Of a DNA stretch of 64,000 nucleotides, positions 1-8,671 are shown one piece after another. The position numbers were made by a program, and so were the translations under genes. Position 1 is the stretch's first letter, and every line of letters starts with the position of its first letter. The DNA is from Intestinirhabdus alba (GTDB lineage Bacteria; Pseudomonadota; Gammaproteobacteria; Enterobacterales; Enterobacteriaceae). The notes under the pieces were generated by a model. The model saw only the letters and a program-made list of their open reading frames with translations, was not told the origin of the DNA and searched no databases. The DNA is taken from the NCBI RefSeq assembly GCF_009711095.1, contig NZ_WMJZ01000008.1:91416-155415 (forward strand). The letters are read 5' to 3'.

Positions 1-173
1 CGCGGCCGGTTACGGATAAATCGGGTTCTGGTAAAAAATAGACATGAATCTTGAGAATATAACCCCAAAATGATTCAGGCCGCATGGCGGGTATAGGCGA
101 ACCAAATTGCGGCATCAGGCGTATGTCGAATCTTCCAGTCTGTTTTTATGTGGTAGTAAACGCGCGGCTAAAT
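1..173. other. Intergenic edge, no gene seen
   Basis: No open frame with a ribosome binding site or recognisable product is visible here on either strand. The stretch runs into the first dispersed repeat copy. A gene entering from the left edge cannot be excluded. Confidence 0.5.
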
Positions 174-372
174 ACCTGACCCATCAGGCGTAACTGGCGC
201 AGGCTGTATACGGACAGCGCGGCAACCGGAGCGTACAGGTAGTACGTGAGGAGCATTCGTGAAGCTTCCTCCGGCAGGGAGCCCACCTGACGGACGTTCA
301 AAACGCGATACGTTTTGTGCGGATACCGCCCAGGTTCAAAGTAACAGACATAATAGCCCTAATGGACCAGAC
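174..372 (+). repeat. Dispersed repeat, copy A (about 200 bp)
   Basis: This segment aligns over its whole length with the reverse complement of 30496-30702. Shared blocks occur in the same order and spacing: the CCCATCAGGCGT-like left end, the ACGGACAGCGC block, CCGGAGCGTA, TACGTGAGGA, a CAAAACGC/GCGTTTTG palindrome, and the right end AATAGCCCTAATGGACCAG. The ends are degenerate versions of the GCCTGGYCCA inverted ends seen in the other copies. It ends 15 bases before the start of the LuxR-type gene, so it supplies that gene's upstream region. No coding frame is convincing inside it. Confidence 0.8.
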
Positions 373-387
373 TATAAGTGAGGGAAC

Positions 388-945
388 ATGAAAATAGCTT
401 TCTTAAGTGACGACCTTTTTTACACTATGGGCGTAAAAGCGTGCTTAACCTTACATGGTGTGGATCTTACTTTTGTCAATGATGAGCGCTTTCTGCAGCG
501 AAGTAATTATGATCTTTATATCATCGCTATTGAGTCGCATCAGCGAAGGAGAACGGTAGAAAATATTCTGGCTTATAAATTTAATGTGATTTATATATTT
601 GATACGCCGGCTGATAATAATAATACTATCCGCATGGGTTATGTCACTAAAAAAGCTACGGCTCTGGAGTTGATTAAGGCAATATGGTCGTTTGATTATC
701 GGGAGATAAAAAGAGAGCGCTTTAGCTACATGGATGTTTTATTTGTCAGTATGTTTATTTATCAATTGAAATCCGTGCAGGACATTTCAAAAATAACAGG
801 GATTAATGTCAAAATTCTCTATGCTGTGAAATTGAGACTTCTCAAGAAGTTTCATCTAACCACCCGGCACCCTAAAATACTCATGTACTGTAGCTCGCTG
901 CCTTTTTTTCGCGACAGTCGTTTAATGTATTTATACCCTAAATAA
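388..945 (+). CDS. Orphan LuxR-type transcriptional regulator
   Basis: I do not recognise a named orthologue of this 185-residue protein. Residues 1-110 look like a receiver-type fold: a hydrophobic strand IAFLSDD at the N-terminus, then DLYIIAI and VIYIFDT strands, and a late KKATALELIKAI helix. The usual phospho-acceptor Asp is not obvious. Residues about 125-160 read as a LuxR/FixJ helix-turn-helix, with QDISKITGINVKILYAVK in place of the usual KEIAxxLxxSxxTVxxH pattern. The start has a GAGGGA ribosome binding site. The gene is distinctly AT-rich against GC-rich neighbours, which suggests transfer. Its last codons and stop fall inside the ERIC element that begins at 932, so the C-terminus may be truncated or altered. 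Target genes are unknown; the family often controls fimbriae or motility, but nothing here proves that. Confidence 0.65.
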   Translation: MKIAFLSDDLFYTMGVKACLTLHGVDLTFVNDERFLQRSNYDLYIIAIESHQRRRTVENILAYKFNVIYIFDTPADNNNTIRMGYVTKKATALELIKAIWSFDYREIKRERFSYMDVLFVSMFIYQLKSVQDISKITGINVKILYAVKLRLLKKFHLTTRHPKILMYCSSLPFFRDSRLMYLYPK

Positions 946-1139
946 TTCGAGTTGCAGGACAAAACGCTGCGCGTTTTGACCACTTCCGGAGCTGGCCCGG
1001 GCCGCCTAAGGGAGAGGGATGCTCCCGGTAATCCTCAAAAGCTTATCGAAGTCAGTGACCGGGGTGAACGAGGACAATCCGGCGAAGCGATATCAACGCC
1101 GCTTATTCAGCTCCCTCCACCCGGAAGGTGTAACGGGCC
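932..1139 (+). repeat. ERIC element with internal insertion
   Basis: The left end (TATACCCTAAATAATTCGAG at 932-951) is the classic ERIC/IRU terminus, and the ERIC core is recognisable at 1031-1080 (AGTCAGTGACCGGGGTGAAC within it). Between them lies about 70 bp that a standard 127-bp ERIC lacks. That insertion carries CAAAACGC-N3-GCGTTTTG, a palindrome also present in the dispersed repeats at 174-372 and 30496-30702. The right end, near GGAAGGTGTAACGGG, is degraded. Confidence 0.75.
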
Positions 1140-1458
1140 ACTGGAATTGCTGAGGTGTGACCGGCGATATCGGATACGGGGGAGCCATGCCGCCGCTTCG
1201 CTATTTTCGCCGGCTTGAAGGTTGGGGGGAGACGTCTACGCTTAATAAGCCGCCGCGCGTTCAGCGTTAAATAAACCGCGCCTCCGGCGGCACTATTTCA
1301 CACCGCCATCCGGCTGTTATTGCTGAATAATCTCCGGCGCGGCCTGGAAGAGGCGAAAATAACCGAAGGCTGGCGGTGGTGGGAATGCTGTTCCGGCTGC
1401 TGATGGCCTCCGCGGGCTTTCGCGCCGCCTGAGCCGCCGGGCAAACCGGCATAACGAC
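1140..1458. other. Intergenic, no supported gene
   Basis: About 320 bases follow the ERIC element. Short plus-strand frames exist around 1310-1430, but none has a convincing start, ribosome site or family match. They could be decayed coding sequence. The stretch ends at the Fur box of the AraC-type gene. Confidence 0.4.
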
Positions 1459-1473
1459 TGATAATTGTTCTCA
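1459..1473 (+). promoter_or_regulatory. Fur box upstream of the AraC-type regulator
   Basis: The sequence TGATAATTGTTCTCA matches the 7-1-7 Fur consensus TGATAATnATTATCA at 12 of 14 informative positions, including a perfect left heptamer. It lies 26-91 bases before the two possible starts of the regulator gene, which is the expected place for iron repression. Confidence 0.65.
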
Positions 1474-1549
1474 TCTGAATTGTCGGCGTCTGTGCGCAGT
1501 GGTAAGGTGTGCAGCACTCAATACCTCCACTTCCTGTGCAGACGTCGGC

Positions 1550-2536
1550 ATGAATAACATCTCCGTCCCTGGTTTCCCCGCCCCCGCGGCGGGAAAAATC
1601 TTCTCCGTCAGTGAATTTATGGACTTTGGCGAGCGCTACGGCATCGACTATCGCTTTCCCGGCCTGACGCCGAAGACGGATCGCCTGCTTAGCCCGGTTC
1701 TGCAGGGCGAAATTGAGGAGCTGACGCTGCCCTGCGGCATGTGCGTGACCCATTCGGACGTTCAGGTTTTGCAGCCCTATGAGACCACCTCCCGCCACAG
1801 TAGCCCGCTCTATATGCTGGTGGTGCTGGAAGGCGAGGTGGCGCTGACCCTCAACGGAGAAGCGTATCAGCTGCGCGCCGGGATGGCCTTCAGCTCGCGC
1901 CTCAGCGAGCAGCAGGTTATGCGCGCCTGCCACCGGGCAGAGCGTCGGCTGCGCACCCTCTCCCTGGGGCTTCATCCGGACGACGGCTGGCGCAACGGCC
2001 TGCTGGAGTCGCTGATGCGCGAATGGCAGCGCTGCTCCGCGCCGGCGCTGATTTGGCCGGTGCCGGGCTTCATGCTGAACGGCCTGCAGTACGCCCGCCG
2101 GACCGATCTCAGCGAGGTTTCGCGTCAGCTGATGCTGGAAGGGCTGATTCTGCAGCTGTTCGGGCATGGGCTGAGCGTATGCCAGGCGGAGAGCGGCCGG
2201 TGTCTGGCGGCGGCCAGCGGCGAGCGGCAGCGGCTGGAGCGGATCAGACGCCTGCTGGAGCAGGAGCCTGAAAAAGAGTACACCCTCAGCGAACTGGCCG
2301 GCCGCGCGGCCATGAGCCCCAGCAGCCTGCGCAGCAAGTTCCGCCTCGCCTACGGTCGTTCGGTCTTTGACTACCTGCGCGACTGTCGGCTGGCCCGCGC
2401 CCGCGGCTATCTGCTGGAGGGCTACAGCGTCCAGCAGGCGGCGTGGATGTCGGGCTATCAGCACGCCACCAATTTCTCCACCGCCTTTCGCCGCCGCTAT
2501 GGCTTTCCGCCGGGTGAGGTGCACAAACTGCGCTAA
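1550..2536 (+). CDS. AraC-family regulator of siderophore uptake (YbtA/PchR type)
   Basis: The protein is a cytoplasmic activator. An N-terminal cupin-like sensing part (LYMLVVLEGEVALTLNGEA and around it) precedes a C-terminal AraC domain in the last 100 residues: EYTLSELAGRAAMSPSSLR is the first helix-turn-helix and VQQAAWMSGYQHATNFSTAF the second. YbtA and PchR relatives sense the iron-siderophore complex and activate the matching TonB receptor. The receptor lies directly downstream on the same strand, with a tandem repeat suited to an AraC dimer between the two genes. A GTG at 1499 would add 17 residues; I prefer the ATG at 1550 because the extra residues look unlike the family. Neither start has a strong ribosome site. 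Fur control is suggested by the box at 1459. Confidence 0.85.
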   Translation: MNNISVPGFPAPAAGKIFSVSEFMDFGERYGIDYRFPGLTPKTDRLLSPVLQGEIEELTLPCGMCVTHSDVQVLQPYETTSRHSSPLYMLVVLEGEVALTLNGEAYQLRAGMAFSSRLSEQQVMRACHRAERRLRTLSLGLHPDDGWRNGLLESLMREWQRCSAPALIWPVPGFMLNGLQYARRTDLSEVSRQLMLEGLILQLFGHGLSVCQAESGRCLAAASGERQRLERIRRLLEQEPEKEYTLSELAGRAAMSPSSLRSKFRLAYGRSVFDYLRDCRLARARGYLLEGYSVQQAAWMSGYQHATNFSTAFRRRYGFPPGEVHKLR

Positions 2537-2575
2537 GCCATTTTTTCAGGCTGCGCGACCTCCGGGCGTCGACTG

Positions 2576-2613
2576 TGGCGTTACGCATAGCTGACCTGGC
2601 GTTCAGCATAGCT
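2576..2613 (+). promoter_or_regulatory. Tandem repeat, probable AraC-type activator site
   Basis: Two 17-bp direct repeats, TGGCGTTACGCATAGCT (2576-2592) and TGGCGTTCAGCATAGCT (2597-2613), agree at 15 of 17 positions. They are phased 21 bp apart, two helical turns, so both lie on the same face of the DNA. This is the geometry expected for an AraC-family dimer just upstream of the receptor promoter. Confidence 0.7.
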
Positions 2614-2632
2614 ATCGGCGCGTGCAAAAAGG

Positions 2633-2647
2633 TAATAATTCTTATTA
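2633..2647 (+). promoter_or_regulatory. Probable Fur box of the foxA-like promoter
   Basis: TAATAATTCTTATTA matches the Fur 7-1-7 consensus at 11 of 14 positions. It sits 20 bp after the activator repeats and about 30 bp before the receptor start codon, where it would overlap the promoter. Confidence 0.5.
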
Positions 2648-2675
2648 ACAATTAAGTGTGCCTTTGGAGATATTC

Positions 2676-4765
2676 ATGGTTGCGAAAACTCGCCTCGCGC
2701 TGCTGGTGGGAGTGGTGATGGGCGGCGCGGCGTTCCCGCTGCTGGCTCAGGAAACGACAAAAAACGATACGCTGGTGGTCACCTCGCAGATGCAGAGCGG
2801 GGCCACCAGGCTGGCGACTCCGGATCTGGAAACCCCGCAGTCGGTGTCGATAATCACCCGTCGGCAGTTCGAGGAGCAGGGAGCCACCAGCGTGCGCCAG
2901 GCCGTCAGCTATACGCCGGGGGTCTACAGCAACCAGATCGGCGCTTCCAACCGCTTTGACTACATCGTGCTGCGCGGCTTTTCCGACGGCAGCCTCGACA
3001 ACGTTTACCTTGACGGCCTGAAGCTGATGGGCGACACCAACTCGCACAGCTCGCTGGTGGTCGATCCGTGGTTTTTAGAGAACATTGAGGTGGTGCGCGG
3101 CCCGGCCTCGGTGCTCTACGGCCGCTCCTCGCCGGGGGGGATTGTCGCCCTGACTTCGCGCAAACCTGCGTTCGACCCCGGCGGCGAAGTGAAGCTCACC
3201 GCGGGCAGCCATCATCAGCGCGGGGCGGCGTTTGACCTCACCGGCCCGCTGGACGATAACGAGCGGGTGGCGGCGCGCCTGAGCGGCATGACGCGCTACG
3301 CCGACTCGCAGTTCGACACGCTGAAAGAGGAGCGCTATGCCCTGATGCCGAGCCTGACCTGGCGCATCGGCGAGCGGACGCGCCTCGACCTGATGGCCTA
3401 CCTGCACCGGGATCCGGAAGGCGGTAGCCACTCCGGCCTGCCCTATGACGGCACCGTCGTTGCGCACGGCGGCGGCAAAATCTCCAATACTTTCTTTGAG
3501 GGCGAGGACGATTACGACAAGTACGATCGCCGGGAAAATATGGTCGGCTATAACGTGGAGCATCTGTTCGACGGCGGCTGGACGCTGCGCCAGAAGCTGC
3601 GCTATCTGCACACCAAAGTGACGCTGAACCAGGTCTACGCGGCGGGCTGGCTGAATGAGACCGAGCTGAACCGCGGCTATTCCGGCTCTGACGAAAAAAT
3701 GAACGCCATCACCGTTGATAACCAGCTCGACGGCAGCGTCGACATCGGGGAGGTAAACCACCGCCTGCTGCTGGGCATTGACTACCAGGATCGCAGCAAC
3801 CACACCGCCAGCTACGCCGGTGCGTTTCCGCCCATTGACGCCTTCAACCCGGTTTACGGCGCGCAGCCCATCGCCATCGCTCAGTACGCCCGGGAGCAGC
3901 ACAAGCTGCGCCAGACCGGCTACTACCTGCAGGATCAGATCGCCTGGGAGCGCTGGCGTCTGACCCTTGGCGGGCGCTACGACCAGGTCAGCATCTCGAA
4001 CATTGATAAATTCCACGGTTCGCGCAGCGATCTGGACAAAAATAACCTCAGCACCCGCGCGGCGCTGCTGTACCTGTTTGATAACGGCGTGGCGCCGTAC
4101 GTCAGTTACTCCACCGCCTTTACCCCCACCAGCTTTACCGATGAGAATGGCAACGTGCTGGAGCCGATGAAGGGCCGCCAGTGGGAAGCCGGGGTGAAGT
4201 ATGAGCCGGAGGGGCTGAACAGTCAGTTCAGCGCCTCGCTGTTCCGCATCAACCAGACCAATATTGCTACCAAAGAGGAGCCGACCGATCCCTGGCGGGC
4301 GATTGGCGAGATCGAATCGAAAGGGGTGGAGCTGGAGGCCATCAGCCAACTGAGCGATGGTTTACGCCTGCAGGCCGCGTATACCTACACCGACATTCGC
4401 TACCGGAAAAGTAGCCCCCAGGAGCAGGGGCGACGCGCGGTGTACGCCCCGCGTAACCAGGCCAGCGCCTGGCTGAGTTACGACGTGAAAAGCGGGCCGC
4501 TGGCGGGACTGACCCTCGGCTCCGGCGTGCGCTACGTCAACGGCCTCGCCAGCGATCGCCTGAACACCCACACCCTGCCGTCCTACACGCTGGTGGATAT
4601 GCGGTGGGCTACGATCTGGCGAACGTCGGCCTGAAGGGAATCAGCGCGCAGCTCAACGTTAACAACCTTGCCGACAAGCGCTACGTGGCGGCCTGTAACT
4701 CGCTCTCGTACTGCTACTTTGGCGCGGAGCGCAGCGTCGTTGGCAGCCTCTCCTGGGCATTCTGA
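2676..4765 (+). pseudogene. foxA: TonB-dependent siderophore receptor, FoxA-like, frameshifted
   Basis: This encodes an outer-membrane receptor for a hydroxamate siderophore such as ferrioxamine. A signal peptide (residues 1-25, ending PLLAQ) is followed by a TonB box (NDTLVVTSQ), a plug (TPQSVSIITRRQ through ASVLYGRSSPGGI) and a 22-strand barrel. The start is the ATG at 2676 behind GGAGA. The frame breaks at 4601: after codon 642 one G is missing (GATATGCGG where GATATGGCGG is expected), and translation would stop at 4634. The next frame continues cleanly for 54 codons to 4765 with the family's last strands (AQLNVNNLADKRY...) and the C-terminal Phe. The intact protein would be about 696 residues. 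It is either a strain-level inactivation or a one-base sequencing error. FoxA is the best guess; another ferrichrome/ferrioxamine-type receptor is possible. Confidence 0.75.
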
Positions 4766-4773
4766 TGGCGAAA

Positions 4774-4798
4774 ACGGCCCGGCCTGACGTCGGGCCGT
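4774..4798. terminator. Hairpin between foxA-like gene and lacY relic
   Basis: Arms ACGGCCCG (4774-4781) and CGGGCCGT (4791-4798) form an 8-bp stem. An A-run just to the left gives a U-run for leftward transcription, so it fits best as the terminator of the lacY relic. It may also serve the receptor gene. Confidence 0.5.
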
Positions 4799-4805
4799 CG
4801 CACTC

Positions 4806-5249
4806 TCAGGCCGCTTCCCGGCGGCGCAGCAGCGATATCGGCCCCGGCCCGCTGAGGGTGAAGGCGGAGAGCAGCGTAAAGCCCAGCGCAACCAGCCCCA
4901 GCACCAGGCAGGCCCCCTGGAAGCCGATGCTCTCATACATATTGCCGGCGAAGATCGACATAAAGATCATCGCCAGCTGTTTGAAGAAGCAGAAGCACAC
5001 CAGATAGATGGTGGCCGAAAAGCGCACCTCAAACATATGCAGGGTTTTGAGGATCACCACCTCCAGCGCCGGGGTGGCGAACGACGATCCGACGATGCGC
5101 ACCGACATAATCGCCCCCGCCAGCAGTCCGGCGTAGCCCAGCACAAAGGCACCGGGACACAGGCCAACGATCTGCGCGCCGTTTTGCCGGGCGGTAAGCA
5201 GGGCCACGGGCAGCGCCACGGTGGGGTTGCGGATCTGGATGATATTCAT
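4806..5249 (-). pseudogene. Chimeric relic: GlxA-type regulator fragment fused to lacY 3' end
   Basis: The 147-residue frame has two origins. Residues about 1-43 ([20 protein letters not shown]) resemble the DJ-1/PfpI domain of GlxA/FtrA-type AraC regulators. From [16 protein letters not shown] to the end it is nearly identical to the last quarter of E. coli LacY (from about residue 294), including the equivalents of R302, K319, H322 and E325 and the ending [13 protein letters not shown]. The two parts meet in a shared GGACTGCTG-like stretch. Inside the lacY part, the equivalent of residues 327-343 is missing exactly: HMFEV runs straight into RFSATIYLV, a 51-bp deletion between two TTTGARGT copies. 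Without the first 290 residues it cannot be a working permease. lacZ, lacA and lacI are absent. In E. coli the lac operon also lies left of tauABCD in this orientation, so this is probably the remains of the native locus. Confidence 0.8.
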
Positions 5250-5424
5250 GGCGTTTATTCCCTCTCATTCTGAACAGAGAACGTAGCCTAAGACAGTTTG
5301 CCGCCGCTGAACCTGGGTAAATGGGCATTAAGCGATGATATCGGGCCAATGGCTGGCGACGGGTGCGCAGCTGCCTGGCGACTCCGGGCCATTTCCCTCT
5401 CCCTCCGGGAGAGGGAGCAAGCCC

Positions 5425-5452
5425 TAAAAAAGGCAGCCGGAGCCGCCTTTTT
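5425..5452 (-). terminator. Terminator of the uhpC-like/afuABC operon
   Basis: On the minus strand, AAAAAGGC and GCCTTTTT arms flank an inner GC-rich loop, 16 bases after the afuC stop, with a U-run. A second hairpin follows immediately (CCCTCTCCC at 5395-5403 pairing with GGGAGAGGG at 5407-5415). Confidence 0.7.
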
Positions 5453-5467
5453 GCTTTCACCTTGCCC

Positions 5468-6517
5468 TTATGCTTCTGCCTGGGCTAACGGAAACATACC
5501 GTACGGGTGGATCTCAAGATAATAGCGCTCGCCGGCGTTGGGCTGCAGCCGGGTGGCGTTAACCTGCACCAGCAGCGGCTGGCCGTGCCACGTCACCGTC
5601 ACCTCATACTGCGGCCCCATATAGGCCACGTGCTCAATGACGCAGCGCTGGCTCTCCTCGCCGCGATCGCTCAGCGTAATCGCCTCCGGACGCACGCCGA
5701 CGGTGCCGGTGCCGTCGACGGCAAAGTGCGCCGGGCGCGGCAGGCGGTAGCCGTGGATGTCGACATACGCCTCGCTAAAGGTGGCCGGCAACAGATTGGC
5801 GTCCCCCATAAAGCTCGCCATAAAGCGCGACGCCGGCAGGCGGTAGAGATCCTGCGGCGAGCCGATCTGCATAATATGCCCCTTATTCATCACCAGCACG
5901 GTGTCAGAGACCGCGAAGGCCTCGCTCTGATCGTGGGTCACGTACAGCGAGGTGATCGTAAACTGCTTTTGCAGCTCCCGGATCTTATCGCGCATACTGC
6001 GCCTGAGGTTGGCGTCGAGGTTGCTCAGCGGCTCATCAAATAACAGCACCTTCGGCTTGAGGATCAGGGCGCGGGCCAGGGCCACGCGCTGCTGCTGGCC
6101 GCCGGAGATCTGATCGACATAACGCTCTTCGAATCCCTCCAGATCGACCATCGCCAGCGCCTCTTTCACCCGCGCTTTCACCTCGCCGCGCGGCACCCCG
6201 AGCATCTTCAGGCCGTAGCCGACGTTATCGCCCAGCGACATATGCGGAAACAGGGCGTAGGACTGAAACACCATACAGATATCGCGCTGCTGAATAGAAC
6301 GATGAGTAACATCTTCACCGTCAATAAATATCTGCCCCTCGCTCGGTTTTTCCAGCCCGGCCACCAGCCGCAGGATGGTGGTCTTGCCGCAGCCGGAGGG
6401 GCCGAGCAGCGTTACCATCTGCCCCTGGGGAATTGTAAGGTTAATGCCGTCGATAACGGTGTTGCTGGCGAATCGCTTACTGACGTTGCGCAGCTCAACA
6501 AAATTTTTCTGACTCAT
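5468..6517 (-). CDS. afuC: ABC transporter ATPase AfuC (phosphosugar uptake)
   Basis: This 349-residue ATPase powers uptake of phosphorylated sugars by the AfuABC importer at the inner membrane. Visible motifs in order are Walker [10 protein letters not shown], the signature ISGGQQQR, Walker [13 protein letters not shown], and the switch VTHD. A C-terminal TOBE-type regulatory domain follows ([12 protein letters not shown] onward). An ATG at 6529 shares its A with the afuB stop (TAATG). I prefer the ATG at 6517 because GGAG lies six bases before it and MSQKNF fits the family. The family was first named as an iron transporter (FbpC/AfuC); the neighbouring uhp paralogues support sugar-phosphate instead. 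Confidence 0.88.
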   Translation of the reverse strand: MSQKNFVELRNVSKRFASNTVIDGINLTIPQGQMVTLLGPSGCGKTTILRLVAGLEKPSEGQIFIDGEDVTHRSIQQRDICMVFQSYALFPHMSLGDNVGYGLKMLGVPRGEVKARVKEALAMVDLEGFEERYVDQISGGQQQRVALARALILKPKVLLFDEPLSNLDANLRRSMRDKIRELQKQFTITSLYVTHDQSEAFAVSDTVLVMNKGHIMQIGSPQDLYRLPASRFMASFMGDANLLPATFSEAYVDIHGYRLPRPAHFAVDGTGTVGVRPEAITLSDRGEESQRCVIEHVAYMGPQYEVTVTWHGQPLLVQVNATRLQPNAGERYYLEIHPYGMFPLAQAEA

Positions 6518-6528
6518 AGTGCGCTCCA

Positions 6529-8607
6529 TTACGCCTGGTTTTTGGCCTTTGAACGGGACGTTCGCGCTTCCCCGATCAGCCAGTCAAAGAGGAAAATAAT
6601 CGCCAGCATGACCACGATCAGGATCGAGCCGTAGGCGATCGCCACCCCATATTCTCCATCCTCCACCCGGTTGAGGATCCAGGCCGTCGCCACCCGGGTA
6701 TCCGGCGTTACAAGGAACACGATGGCGCTGACGGTGGTAATGGCGCGGACGAAGCTGTAGATCAGCGCCGACAGAATCGCCGGACGCAGCAGCGGCAGCA
6801 GAATATGGGTGATGGTGCGCAGAGAGCCTGCGCGCAGGCTGAGCGAGGCCTCGTCCAGCGATTTATCGATCTGCCCTAAGCCCGCGATCCCGGCGCGAAT
6901 ACCCACCGGCACGTTGCGCATCACCATCGAGATAATCACGATGGCCGCGGTGCCGGTGAGATACACCGGGGCACCGTTAAAGGCGAGAATATAGGAGACG
7001 CCCGCCACGGTGCCCGGCACCGCGAAGCACAGCATCGTGGTGAACTCGATGGCCTTTTTGCCGGTAAACTGCTGGCGGACCACTACCCAGGCGATCAGCA
7101 GGCCGAAAGCGGCGGTGATCGGCGCGGCGATCCCGGCGTAGAGCAGGGTGTCGAGCAGGGAGGGCCACGCGCCGTCGCTCATCCCCTGGCCGAACAGCTT
7201 GATAAAGTTATCCAGCGTCAGGGTGTAGTCCACGCCCCAGTTGACGGTGAAGCTGCCGTAGAAAATGCTGCCGTAGAGCAGGGCGTTGAAGGCGATCCAG
7301 ATAACCAGCAGGGCGAGCACGCACCACACCAGGGCCACCGGCAGCGGCTGCACGTCGCCCCGGTAGGATTTCCCTGAGACGGTGACGTAGGAGCGTTTGC
7401 CGATCCACAGATACTGGATGCAGAACACCAGCAGCGAGAACAGCAGCAGGAAGACGCCGAGGGTGCTGGCGGCCTGATAGTCGAGCTGCGAGCCGGTGAT
7501 GTAGAAGTAGATCTGCGTCGCCAGCACGTCGAAGCTGCCGCCGAGCACCAGCGGGTTGCTGAAGTCGGCCAGCGACTGTACCACCACGATCAGAAAGGCG
7601 TTGGCCAGCGCCGGCTTCAGCAGCGGCACAAACACCCCGTTGAAGGTCTGCCAGCGGCTGGCGCGCAGGGTGTAGGAGGCCTCCTCCAGCGAGGGATGAA
7701 TGGTTTTAATCGCCCCGTCGAGGATCATAAAGGCCATCGGGGTGAACGCCAGCACCTGCGCCAGCCAGATGCCGGTGAAGCCGTACAGCCAGCTGGTATT
7801 GGTCAGCCCGAACCACGTCACCATCAGCTCGGTGAGATAGCCGGAGCGCCCCATCATCAGCGTGACGCCCAGGCCCACGACGAACGGCGGGGTGACGATG
7901 GGCAGAATCGAGAAGACGCGGCCGATAACCGCGCCGCGCCGGGCGATGCGGGTGGTATAGATCGCCAGCACCAGCCCGAAGAAGGTGCAGCCGACGCCCA
8001 CCGCGATCGACAGGGCGATGGAGTTGAGGATCACCTGGATGATATGCGCCTGTGACAGCACCGTCATAAAGGCCAGCGGGGCGAATCCCCCCGCCTCGTC
8101 GGTGAACATCGGGATGAAAATGGCGACGCTCGGCCAGACGATAAACACGCCGATCAGCGCCACGATGGCCACCAGCGAGCCGATAACGAAGCGGTCGCCG
8201 CCCAGCCAGTCAAGACGGGTCAGGGCGAGGGTCATCACGGCCCCCAGCGCGACAAACTGCACGACCGTGGCGTAGCCTAAGCCGCGGCCCTCCAGCGTCG
8301 CGCTGACCACGATAACGGCCATGCACAATAGCGCCCAGCCCGCGTCGAGGTAGTGGCGGCCGCGCCGCTCCCGCCCTTGAGGGCGGCGCGGGCGGATCAG
8401 CAGCAGGCCAGGCAGCAGATACCACAGCCAGCTGAGGTTGGGCCTGGACCAGCCGTAGGCGTCGAGGATCTCATCGCCGGTGGACTCCAGCAGGCCGTAG
8501 TCGAGGCTCCAGCTCGGCAGCAGGGCGAAGGCCAGCCAGCCGAGAAAAACCCAAAAAAATATCGCATCCCGCTTGTTTACGGGACGCTGTGCGCGCGTCT
8601 GTGACAT
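6529..8607 (-). CDS. afuB: ABC transporter permease AfuB (fused two-domain)
   Basis: This 692-residue inner-membrane permease has two covalently joined permease halves. Each half carries an EAA loop that docks the ATPase: [19 protein letters not shown] near residue 310 and [19 protein letters not shown] near residue 610. At least twelve hydrophobic segments are evident. The domain order is that of FbpB/AfuB permeases. It lies between the binding protein (65 bp upstream) and the ATPase (TAATG junction). The first 70 residues include a membrane segment and a basic [13 protein letters not shown] loop. Substrate is inferred from AfuA and the uhp-type neighbours. Confidence 0.88.
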   Translation of the reverse strand: MSQTRAQRPVNKRDAIFFWVFLGWLAFALLPSWSLDYGLLESTGDEILDAYGWSRPNLSWLWYLLPGLLLIRPRRPQGRERRGRHYLDAGWALLCMAVIVVSATLEGRGLGYATVVQFVALGAVMTLALTRLDWLGGDRFVIGSLVAIVALIGVFIVWPSVAIFIPMFTDEAGGFAPLAFMTVLSQAHIIQVILNSIALSIAVGVGCTFFGLVLAIYTTRIARRGAVIGRVFSILPIVTPPFVVGLGVTLMMGRSGYLTELMVTWFGLTNTSWLYGFTGIWLAQVLAFTPMAFMILDGAIKTIHPSLEEASYTLRASRWQTFNGVFVPLLKPALANAFLIVVVQSLADFSNPLVLGGSFDVLATQIYFYITGSQLDYQAASTLGVFLLLFSLLVFCIQYLWIGKRSYVTVSGKSYRGDVQPLPVALVWCVLALLVIWIAFNALLYGSIFYGSFTVNWGVDYTLTLDNFIKLFGQGMSDGAWPSLLDTLLYAGIAAPITAAFGLLIAWVVVRQQFTGKKAIEFTTMLCFAVPGTVAGVSYILAFNGAPVYLTGTAAIVIISMVMRNVPVGIRAGIAGLGQIDKSLDEASLSLRAGSLRTITHILLPLLRPAILSALIYSFVRAITTVSAIVFLVTPDTRVATAWILNRVEDGEYGVAIAYGSILIVVMLAIIFLFDWLIGEARTSRSKAKNQA

Positions 8608-8671
8608 AGGTTTTCCGCTGTGTAATCGTGGCCCGGCGGGCAGCGCCGGGCGTTAAACGTCAAGTGCGGGC

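Noticed and set aside
952..1218. 88-codon plus-strand frame after the LuxR-type gene
   Set aside because: It lies within the ERIC element and its insertion, without a ribosome site or family match.
1305..1432. Plus-strand fragment resembling a decayed coding end before the AraC-type gene
   Set aside because: Readable residues exist in two frames, but no family could be recognised and no start was found.
3075..4349. Long minus-strand frame opposite the FoxA-like receptor
   Set aside because: Its residues show no family pattern, it mirrors a clear receptor gene, and GC-rich coding DNA commonly leaves such antisense frames. The same holds for 1298-2524, 11536-12633, 51775-53334 and 49310-50626.
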